The notes beneath the pieces were generated by a model, which was not told the DNA's origin, did no database searches, and worked only from the letters and a program-made list of their open reading frames with translations. The position numbers and the translations under genes were made by a program. Below, piece after piece: positions 11,640-21,465 of a stretch of DNA of 64,000 nt. Origin of the DNA: Berberis thunbergii (Eukaryota > Streptophyta > Magnoliopsida > Ranunculales > Berberidaceae); NCBI GenBank assembly GCA_003290165.1, contig QNQO01006937.1, forward strand, positions 186,001 through 250,000. The letters are read 5' to 3'. Each line of letters starts with the position of its first letter. Position 1 is the first letter of the stretch.

Positions 11640-13604
11640 ACCACATTGGGTACACAATTTGGAATGGGACGGTAAGTTCCCACATCATTTTATTCCCTCA
11701 CTTTTATTCATTCTATGTTTCCTTTATTAAGTATATGTCCATAATGCTAATGATATTATTTAATTGTTGTTTTGAATTAGGAACGAGAACCACTCACTTG
11801 TCACCACCAGTACAATCAATTATTTGCTTGGATATCTACAAAGAGTCAAAGGGCATTAGAACAATCGTGTTTTCTAGTGGTTTGAAGTCACTACTCTACT
11901 TTGTGAGAAAACACGTTGACAAAGTATTGATTATGGCGTGTGTTGAGAAGTGAGACATCCTAAGACCAATACATTTTGCTTACCCTTCGGTGAGATGACA
12001 ATGACACTAGACGATGTTTGTCATATGTGTGGGATACCTATAGTCGGAAAGCCTGTTGCTGATAGGGCACGCATGGATCAAGACAATGCCATAAAGATGA
12101 CATGTAAGTTGTTGGGTATCTTTTATACAAAAACATGGGATGAGATTGTGCACAACAATTCTAAAACCTTAAGCTTGGATTGGATTATGGAGAAGTGTAG
12201 TGGCTCGAAGGATGGTGATTTGATAGAGAGAAAACATTGTTGCATAAGAGGGTTTTATTGTATCTGCTAGGATTTACTCTTTTCCAAGATACGTCAGGGA
12301 CTTGGGTGCCGGTAGATTGTTTAAAGTCTTGAGAATATGTGGATAGTGTGGGGAAAAAGCATGGGATAGTTTTGCACTTACTAATCTTTATTTCCAGTTA
12401 GGCCTTGCATGATACTTGGTGCTACCAGATGTAAGTTGTTTCAATTTTATATTTTCTTATAATTTTGTAATTATTTGTATATTAACTAATTATACTTTGC
12501 ACGCAGGTTTGGATTTGGGGCCACTTTCATCTTCTTAGCAAGGTCGATGTTGATTACAAACAAAGTGAACTGACTCTTGGGAAGTGTCAATCTCACATTA
12601 TACTTGGCGATAAATTAGATGGAATCATGGTGTTGAGAGAACATTTTGATGACTCGGTGGCAGAAGAGGTAAGCCAACTATTTGTTATTAGATTTCAATT
12701 GTGGAAGAAAGAATATGACATTTTTTATAATGTGTTGGTGATTTGCGATTCGTATGTAGACATGAGAAAGAATTTTTTTTTGTTGGACATGACTTGGTTC
12801 GCTGGATGTATTCTTTGCTATGATATCCACGAACCATATCACCTTGATAGAGTGTTGATGCAAATGGTGAGAGTGCAAGTCATTCTATGAACGCCCTTGC
12901 AAGCGATCTCGTCATCAAGAACTCATTAGAGGAAGGGTTATAAGCTTACCGACAAGCTGTTGCACGAGTATTTTAAGCACTGGGATAATCATTTGTTGTC
13001 GAAAAAGAGTCAGAATGTCTTAGTGAAGATGCCTTAGGAGAGTGTACCAGAGTACTTGAACTAGTTTAAGACTATTATCCATCTGCTTGTTCAAGATCCT
13101 AAGTAGCAAAATCTTCAACACTTGGACTTACCGGGTTTTTCCATAACAATTTGGTAAGAGTTTGTGAACTATTTTGATGTTTCATTCATTTCAACCATTT
13201 GGTATTTAATCATTGTTTCAAAGTGTAGATGAAGGCGGTGGATGAGGCATTGATTATGTTTAAAGTAAGCTTTTGGACACATTTGATGCGGCAGAGGCAG
13301 GCTTTGATTATATTGTCTACTGCAAGGGTACCAATACTATCTATGGAAGGAGATGGATGCACAGTCTGCCGATGTGCCTCCTAATAAATCGAACACTGCA
13401 CTTGCAATTGCACCCAACCCTTCCCCTTCCATTATACTTGATACTACTCCTATCAATGCACCGGTTCCTACATCCGCCGTTGCATCAGACTCTGCTGCTA
13501 CTTTTCGTGGTGATCCAGTTGTTCTTGCCCCAACAATAACTTTATTTAGGACTAATTCTGATGAGCGACTTGAAGAATCCCACACCAAGCACAAACTTGA
13601 TTGA
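11640..13604 (+). pseudogene. Decayed plant mobile domain (PMD / PP7-long-form-like) gene
   Basis: At 11735-11953 the frame reads ..SGLKSLLYFVRKHVDKVLIMACVEK, and after a disruption it continues at 11950-12270 with HPKTNTFCLPFGEMTMTLDDVCHMCGIPIVGKPV. This matches the core of the plant mobile domain (typically ..E.HPET.TFHLP.GE.TITLEDV..L.GLPV.G). Further blocks follow at 12505-12890 (VWIWGHFHLLSKVDVDY.., then DMTWFAGCILCYDIHEPYHLDRVLMQ). A S/T/P-rich tail lies at 13353-13604. PMDs occur in MAIN/MAIL host proteins and in Mutator-like and gypsy elements. Stops and frameshifts indicate a pseudogene. The transposase at 15.5-17.0 kb suggests, but does not prove, a transposon origin. Confidence 0.75.
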
Positions 13605-13819
13605 TGGGTGTTTTACGAGTAGTAAACATTATACATGTGGTATTTTCTTAAGAGTGTTGTTTGATACAATACATTTGGTTTTTCACATTAGTTTTGTCTA
13701 TGAAAATGTTTATGTTTATTTACAGGTTGTTAATGTTAAATAGTGTGGTTTACAAATGTTTCAGTTGTGTTTGTTTACAATTTGATGTAGGTGTGTGTAT
13801 GTATGATGACACTTAAAAA

Positions 13820-14494
13820 ATAACTCAAACATGTCTCAACCAGCTAAAATTTTATAAGAAAATTCGAATGTACCAGAGTTTACTCACAAACCTTCACAAG
13901 TCTCACTAAATAGACTCACAAACGTTTCATTTTTGAAATCTTAAAAAACGGGAAACAGATCTCAGTCAAAACATTTTTTTTTTAAATTTGTGAGTGTGCA
14001 GAAGTAGACTCGAAAACCATCACTCGAGTCTCTCTGAAGAGACTCACAAACTTTTCTAACAACTCTCAACCACCAAATTGTTAAAAATTGTGAGTGTGCA
14101 ATAAAAGACTTGATAACATTCACACGAGTCTCATCCAAGAGAGTAAAAACAATTTTTTTTTTTTTAACTCAAAATCTTGAAACAACTCTAAGCCACCAAA
14201 TGAGTATGCAATAGCACACTCGAAATTTTCATTCAAGTTTCCTTTAATAGATTCGCAATTTAAAAAAAAAAACTCAAAACTTTGAAACAACTCTCGGCCA
14301 CCAAAAATTTAAGAAAATTTGTGAGTTTACTTTATCAAACTCGCTAACCTTCATTTGAATCTTGATAAAGAGACTCGCAAACAGAAAAAAAAAATTTACT
14401 AAAAAACTTGAAATAAATGTCAACCACAAAATTTACAAACATTTGCACACTCAAAAACTTTAATCCAACTCTTCTTTAAGAGACTCGCAATTGG

Positions 14495-14525
<31 letters not shown>

Positions 14526-14970
14526 AAACTTTGAAACAACTCTAAGCCACCAAAGATTTTAAAATTTTTGCGAGTTTCCTTTATCAAACTTGTTAACATT
14601 CATATGAGTCTCGATAAAGAGGCTCACAAACATTTTTTTTTAATTTAAAAACTTGAACCAATTCTTAGCCATGAAATTTGTAAAACACTTACGAGTGTGA
14701 AAAAGCAAACACGAGAATTTTTATCTCAATTTTTTTTGTTGTTGTGAAAACTCAAAACTTTGAAACAACTCCCAACCACTACAAATTTTAAGAAATTTGC
14801 GAGTTTGATAAAGAGTCTTGATAAAAAAACTCACAAACAATTTATTTTTAAAAAACTCAAAATATTGAAACATTTCTCATTCACCAAAAATTTTGAAAAT
14901 TTGTGAGTGTCACAAAGAAGAATCGTGAACCATTTTTAGTGTCGCTTTAAAAAGACTCACAATTTTTTTT
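13820..14970. repeat. Degenerate tandem repeat array, unit about 110-130 bp
   Basis: Some eight to nine imperfect units recur. Each has a core of ACTCAAAACTTTGAAACAACTC, a CCACCAAA(A)ATTT block, GCGAGTTT or GTGAGTGTGCA, then GAGTCTC..AAGAGACTCACAAAC and an A- or T-run. One T-run is 24 bases (14495-14518). The GAGTCTC/GAGACTC pair makes each unit partly palindromic. No coding frame is present. The array separates the PMD remnant from the transposase remnant. Confidence 0.75.
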
Positions 14971-15297
14971 GTGCCAGGAAGAGCTATCTTGTAACTTTCT
15001 CTTATCATCATTGAGACCTTCCCATTTGTCCGATATGGAAATTGAGACCATCAACACTACTATATTTATTTGGGATGTATTGTGCATCAATTGCCATCAC
15101 TGGACCCTTTCTGTTCGACTTCTTGTACGTCATCAACTCATTACCACACGGTAACCCATGAGTTTCCCTCAAATCACACCAAACTTAGACTGGTAATTAT
15201 CAACCCTTTTCCACCTCTATCATCATTATCATCATCTCTGCCAAGGCCACATGTGAAAGAACCCCACACAACCTTTGGAAAATTTTATCACTCTGTG

Positions 15298-15484
15298 CCG
15301 AAATTCTAGCTGGCCTGGGTCAACCAGCGAGGTTGCTGCCTGGGTGGGGCAAAAAGACAATTTTGCCCCTCCTTTTTAATTATCTTTTTACGAAGGTGTT
15401 TAAAGAGGGGGGGGGGCAAAATTGTCTTTTTACCCCACCCAGGCAGCAACCTCGCTGGTTGACCCAGGCCAGCTAGAATTACTC
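15298..15484. mobile_element. Palindromic MULE-type MITE, copy A, with 9-bp target duplication
   Basis: CACTCTGTG occurs at 15289-15297 and at 15485-15493, a perfect 9-bp duplication as made by Mutator-like transposases. The element is an almost perfect palindrome with arms of about 75 bp (outer part ATTCTAGCTGGCCTGGG, inner CAGCGAGGTTGCTGCC) around a short AT-rich loop near 15378-15400. The extreme end, read from the right, is GAGTAATTCTAG. Homologous to the copy at 50566-50753. It encodes nothing. Confidence 0.85.
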
Positions 15485-15539
15485 CACTCTGTGTATGCCT
15501 CATTATGAATGTGCTATCCTCAAAGGACTTATTGATTTA

Positions 15540-17037
15540 CACTAGCTGAAGCTTTATCATTGAATCAACACTCTCCAGACATTAAGAATCAAACCCTAAG
15601 AATTCACGAGGTTATTCTTCAACTTTGCATGTGCACTTTCAACTCGGTTAGTCGTCCTAGTTCCATAGTATCTCAGATTGTTGGTTTATGTATGACAAAA
15701 ATGTTCGTGGTGTGGGTACCAAGTCTTCCTAAAATAAGCCACACAAAAAGGATGTGGCTCCCTTCTCAACTGAAAACTGATAATGCTTGATTTGAAGGGT
15801 TCTTTAGTACTTTCACCAATCATATTCGCAAGTGAACTCACAAACTTCTTCAAATTCTTATTGGCCTCAAAAGAATTATTGCACTTTGCCTCAACATTTA
15901 TCTTAATGTGTCATTTACACAACATTCGGTTAGCATTGGGAAGTACATTGTTAATGGCATTCGTCAATGTGATCTCCCTATCAGTAATAAACAGTCTAAG
16001 GAGATTCTTCTCATCAAACAAATACCCAAGTTGTTGCAATGCCCATGTATAATTGGCTTCAGTCTCAGAACTTATAAAACATAAATTAACATTGAATGTC
16101 AAATCAATGGAGGTGACGCCAACACATACGAACAATGACAATCGAAAATGATATGTTTTGTAAATGCAATCAAAGAAAAATGGAGACGGAAAACACTTCG
16201 CCAACTGAACCGACTCACATGACCCCAAAAGATATTGGTTACTAGATATGAGTTAGGTCGCTAGTGTGGCACTTAAGGTAGCCATTTTTGGCACAATTCA
16301 ACAAGGTTTGTTGTAGAACAATTCTACCTTGCCATTGGATAAACTTCATTTTGGCTCGGACATTGTAGAAAGTCATATCCTCGACTTGTTGTTTATGAAT
16401 GTTTCCTTCAGACTGTTCACTACATTTCTCGGCATCACACTGGATGTGACATATCATTTAATATCTTCAACTCGACTTTTGACAACCTTCCAACATACGA
16501 ATGCCCCACTAGAATATGTGCACGACTGTGGTTGTGACTTCTACAAAGAACTAACATTCATTGATCATCATTGCCGAGTGGCAATCGTTTCACGGAAAAA
16601 TGACACTCAAATTTCTCGGTAGTTGTGTCGCCAACTTCGATCGGTTTAGGATTAAGCTTGCACTTCGGGTTCCATCTATATTTTTCACTTATCTCACAAT
16701 CCAACATTAATCGTTAACGATGGCTAACAAACGACTTCTCCGACTTAATAACCATAACCACAACATTCATGTCTCACCCAACTTATTGGCACCAATCAAT
16801 CAATTCTCCGTGAGGCTGAAATGCATGCAACATGAAATAAGTCACGAAAATGTAATAATACTCAATTTAAGTCATAAAAACAATTATTAACTAATTATAA
16901 CCTTTATCAATATCATACCTTGTCAGTTGTAAAATACTAAAAGCCTCCAAAATATCATCTCCTTGGACAATTTCGGCTTCATGCAACTTCAACCTTGCTC
17001 TGGGTATGTACTCTATTGCCGCCTTCAACGTCATCAT
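15540..17037 (-). pseudogene. Decayed Mutator-like (MULE) transposase gene
   Basis: Read from 17037 down, a first exon-like piece (MMTLKAAIEYIPRARLKL..) ends at a GTATGA donor near 16918. Next come an N-terminal MULE/FAR1-like segment (..CEISEKYRWNP..TTTEKFECHFSVK..) and a linker (16457-16242, ..VEDMTFYNVRAKMKFIQ..). The catalytic domain lies at 16228-15911: DCIYKTYHFRLSLFVCVGVTS, then NYTWAL and ITDREITLTNAINNVLP, the DDE-type core of Mutator transposases. At about 15680-15610 the minus strand gives the family motif TNRVESAHAKLKNNL. Stops interrupt several blocks, so it is not functional. Confidence 0.88.
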
Positions 17038-19434
17038 TCTAAAAATAGCGAAGTTTTACTTAAGTCGAGTTACCGATCTTAACTTGTAAATACATTAGTA
17101 TGTTCACTTCCACTTCTCAGTCCACCTTGACTTTCGTCATCTCCTTGTTTCGTCTCCATATCAACAAGCTAGGGCTTGAATCCTAACCCTTGATTTTTTT
17201 TAGATCCCACCTTGAGTTATTAATTCTTGCAATTAATGAAAATAGTGTAAGGTAGTTAACTGCTAAGAAATGGGTTTCTATTGTGATTGAAAGAGGAGTG
17301 TGTTGTCGAAGCGACAAATTAATTTTTTTAAAGTTTTGTATGTGTGATTTTTGTGATTGACTTGAATTTGTTCTTTGTGATTTTTTTTTTACTATATAGT
17401 TAATTATGTCATGAATTTAAGAGATACTTAGTATTTAGGCTTCATTTAATGTGTTTAATATATTTATTTACTTGCATCTTATTTTTTCACATATTTCATA
17501 CACCCTCATATGCATCCTTAAATTTTTACTTATTTTCTTTACACACTGAAATATTTCTTAAAATCAGAAAATTGAGATTAAATCGAAAAACAAAATCACA
17601 ATCCTTGCCTAGAGGTGTATGGTCGTATGATGAGCCTCCTAAACACCCAGATTTTCCTATAAGTGTGTCGGTGCATGCTCTAAATTCAAGCTAAATCTAA
17701 CTTATTTTTTAGGTATGAATAATGCACCAAGCAAAATCCAATCAAATTTCACTCAGCACCCAAGCCACTAAAAGAATGTGCCTGAAAGAGACACTTACTA
17801 ACTTGTGAGCTCGGACACAAGGTCTCCTCTGTGGGGTAGAAAGAAGTGTTATTTGAGAGCTACTTCTCATTGGTTCAAACAATTGCTCTCTCTCTCACAA
17901 CTCCACCAGTTGTCCCTTAGAAAAAAAAACTTAGTCTTACTAAAAAAACAATCCTTTTTTTGTGACTTTGATTGTGTGTGTGTGTTTTTTTTTTCCAAAC
18001 TTTTGTAGGTGTCTAAATAAATAAACACACAATCAAACAATTATAAATGCAAAGTTAGTTTACTGCTCTTGGTCAAGAAGTCATATTTCTTTTTGTAAAT
18101 CAATTAAAAAATATTGTGCAAGTCGTAAATCAAATAAATACGACTTCAAATATATTTTTAATTGATTTTTTTGTGCTAGTGAATTAATTGTATCCTAAAG
18201 CTAAAAATCTACCCAAAAAAATTCCAATTATTACAACTTTTCGAGGCAAAAAATAATATAAAATAAAATGTAAAAGTGGTCAATTTAAGAAAAGTACAAG
18301 TAAGGTGGTTCATATGGGTTATCGTCCTATTCACCAAGTTAAAAGGATTCAATCTCAAAATGTTAGAAACACTTTAAAATATCAAATAAAAATTAAGAAT
18401 TGGTGGAAGAAGGGAAATAAGATTTGGAGAATAAAAGATGATTTTTTTAAACAAACTTTGATTCAAAATTGAAGATGAAAATTACTAAACAAATTTACCA
18501 AATAAAAGAAATGTTTTAAGGATTGGAGAATCCACCTTTTAGTTTGGTAGAGATTAATTTAACACATTTTTATAATTATATTTTTGAACACTTGCAAAAA
18601 ATTCTTTAATTTTAATTTTAGACCAATCCTCAAAAGAAAATTCTTTTCTAAGATAGAATACCACTTACGTCTTTTGATGATAAAAGAAATTCCTTAACCA
18701 TCATTAATCCACCCCTCTTTCGATGGTGATTTTTCAATGAATAGTTATAATTTATGAAGAATTAAAGAACTACAAAAAATAAATATAATTCTTGTTTCCA
18801 AATCGGCATCTTTATTTCGCATAATCCTTCCTTATCCATCTTTCGATTTGAAAACTTTGATTAATTGGTTGAATATAGGATTAATAGAAATAATACAAGT
18901 TTTATTATTTTTGTGTTAAAAAAATCTCTACATCACTCAAATAGGTTTCATCTCCTCTCCTTGTGCGAAGAGATTTAGTCTACCATTGTCATTGTGATGA
19001 AACAATCTAAGAATGGAACTAGAAAGGTAGATGAGGAAGTAAAATAATTAAATTAAAAGATAACTAATGCATAAAAAAATATTAACTTTTATTAAATTTG
19101 AAACTAAAAACTTACATATAACTTGCACGAAAGCTCCAACAAAATAAGGAAAACTAATCTAAGGTATGTTAGAGATTAGAGGATGATGTATGAAAAAGAA
19201 CTAGATCTATTCGATGTATTTGATTTTTTTTCTTCAAGAGTTTGAAAGTCTATTTATAGTGTTCTCATCCAAGCTAGAAATGAGAAAAATCCTACAAATC
19301 CTTTGATTATACTCCAAATAATATCATATAAAATCAAGCAAGTCATAATTAGGGATATATACATCAAGATAATCCTAATTGGACATAGATACATGAGATA
19401 AAACTCAAGGTAATAAAATATTCTTTTATTTGAT
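17038..19434. other. AT-rich intergenic stretch
   Basis: No gene recognised. The segment 17432-17606 has an inverted homologue at 23690-23868. Positions 17950-18000 contain a short GT run and poly-T. The remainder (18010-19430) is AT-rich with no open frame of note. Confidence 0.5.
17432..17606 (+). repeat. Dispersed repeat, copy 1
   Basis: Begins TTTAGGCTTCATTTAAT and runs through CTTGCATCTTATTTTTTCA, AAATATTTCTT and AAATCACAATCC. The reverse complement of 23690-23868 shows the same order of blocks with scattered changes. No ends or target duplications defined. Confidence 0.65.
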
Positions 19435-19443
19435 CATTGGAAT

Positions 19444-20477
19444 GAGAGATGCTAGGGCGCACTGGAAGTTCACCTGGATGGTGCTAGGCACGTGCACCAT
19501 CCACGCATGCCAAGCACGTGCGATTAAAGGTGAGAAAAAAAAAAAATGAATGAACCCAAATGTTGTGGTGAAGGGAGAAGAGGACAGTGGCAGCATTCCT
19601 CATCCCCATCCACATGCTCTACCATGAACCCAACATCGCAGAAGCTCATCGCATTATCATCCTCTTCTTCTTCCTCCTCCTCATCTGATTCCTCCACCAC
19701 TGACTCCTCATCAACTACTTCATTTGCAATTTCAACCCCAAATCCCTTATTTCCCCCAACTCCCTCTTGCTCTTCTTTCCTTCTCTGCTTTTGCCTTTGG
19801 TTTTGCAGATGAGAATGAAGAGAACCCATTCCTTCTAATGGCTTAATTGTTGCTTCTTTTTTGGTTACCACTACTCCAAAGACTGCATTCAATCTTGATC
19901 AAAAGCAAAGAAAGCAGAGTGAGTGAGAAGAAATGGTTGGGGATTGGAAGAGAGGAATCTCATTTCATTCATTCTCCCCACAGACGCAACATCTGAATTC
20001 ACTCTCAGTAACCCACCATTAACCATAGGATCATTCACCAAAAGCTGCGAATGATTATACCCACCAACCCCAAGTTGCAACTCCTTCGCTTCGAGTTTCT
20101 TCACCATGCTCCCCACCTGCTCCAGCTCACTAGTCAGCCTCCTTTGGCTCCTTTAATAGAGCAGCTGATAGATTCACTAGTCAGAGAGTTGGTGAAAGCA
20201 AAGGAGGGGAGAGATACATTATTAGGGTTCACCCCATCTCCTGCAATCTCTGTGTTGTGAAGTCAGTTCTCTGAAGTGGAAATGGTTGCTTACACAAGCA
20301 ACCAAGTGAATCAGTCCTTTTTAAAGCAGAGTATAGAGAGGAGTACTGAAAGAGAGAAAGTGAGGTTTTTTTTTTGTCCGCTTTAATCACACGTGCCTGG
20401 CACGCATGGATGGGCACGTGCCTAGCACCATCCAGGTGAAATTCCAGGTAAATTCCCAGTGTGTTTTAGAATTGTTG
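19444..20477. mobile_element. Pack-MULE candidate with perfect 9-bp target duplication
   Basis: CATTGGAAT stands at 19435-19443 and again at 20478-20486. Just inside are long inverted repeats: the left arm (19464-19520) with TTCACCTGGATGGTGCTAGG, CACGTGC and CATGCCAAGCACGTGCGATTAAA, and the reverse-complement arm at about 20380-20455, which has an extra block of about 12 bp. The left terminus GAGAGATGCTAG resembles the GAGTAATTCTAG end of the other MULE-type elements here. The interior is gene-like rather than transposase. A 9-bp duplication plus long terminal repeats plus gene-like cargo is the definition of a Pack-MULE; the donor gene is not identified. Confidence 0.78.
19524..20116 (-). 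pseudogene. Gene-like cargo inside the Pack-MULE, two exon-like frames
   Basis: On the minus strand, 20116-19889 encodes ..VKKLEAKELQLGVGGYNHSQLLV.., open upstream through SELEQVGS. A second frame at 19892-19524 has a basic Q/R/K stretch followed by an acidic D/E run of about 18 residues and a Cys-containing end (..MSFCDVGFMVEHVDGDEECCHC..). The plus strand gives Ser-rich peptide over the same DNA (19546-19812). I do not recognise the family, and the coding strand is a judgement. It may be a captured host exon or a chance frame in GC-richer DNA. Confidence 0.45.
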
Positions 20478-20486
20478 CATTGGAAT

Positions 20487-21465
20487 ATGTTTTGGGTTGA
20501 TGCTTTATTTGTCTTTATGATTGCATGCTCCGTACTTGAAGTTCTTATCTTGAAACTTGCCACATGTATCCATGAACATGGCCCAAATGCCTCAAATTTC
20601 GTACTTTTTATAGATTTCACAATTTCTCAAATTCTTTTGGTCAAGTCAATTTATGGTAGAATTGACTCGAGTTTTGCACATTTCTCGATTTCCTGCAAAA
20701 ATTACAACAATAATCAAATTCGAGACAAATAAAGACATTTGATTAATTTTAAACACAACTAGAGACTAATAAATAGCTAAATGGGGGTAAAAATCAATGT
20801 TTTGAGTGTTTATCACTCACGTGTGCTATTTGTGCAGGTTTAGGTAAGCAGCGAGGAAGGAGAGCCGAAATCAACTAATCAGCTGAGAATTAAAAAGAAA
20901 TAAAAATTGGCTTTGGTTCGGTTTGGTCTTTCGGTTGTGTGAAAAATAAGAAATGAAACCTAACCGAATGTATTTCAGTTCGATTCAATTTTTACTATTC
21001 GGTTTCAATTTTTGTTTGGTTCAGCTTTATTCGATTCCATCGGTTTTAGGAAACCAATTAACAGCCATACCACCGATAGATCTGTTGGGTACAATTATGT
21101 AACCAGAATAAACATATCTGATCGGGTAGAACATACAAGATACAAGTCACCCTAACACCAACCCACAAATAAAGAAGAAAAAATCAATTTTTTTTAACAA
21201 ATAATAGAACTAGTGTTCCTACTTGAAATATTCAGTGGTTTGATATACAGATCGCAATGAATTAAATAATTTCAATTATTAATGATAATAAATAAATCTA
21301 AACATCTCCTAGCCAAATACAACGCACCTCTCACCTAACACCTCATTTCATTTCATAGTGATTCCCAGAACCAAAAGATAATCACTTCCAATTTGATACC
21401 CTTTTCCAATGTTATATATGCATCTATATATGCTTAATCCAATTATATCAAAAACCTCACACAAG
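20487..21465. other. Spacer with a possible small-transposon remnant
   Basis: Around 20915-21075 the words GGTTCGGTTTGG, TTCGGTTTCAATTTTTG and ATTAACAGCCATACC resemble one end of a small plant inverted-repeat element; the other end was not found. The remaining sequence up to the oxidase pseudogene holds nothing I recognise. Confidence 0.4.

Noticed and set aside
13820..14970. CRISPR-like repeat array
   Set aside because: Units are long, diverged and without uniform spacers, and the DNA is from a plant nucleus.
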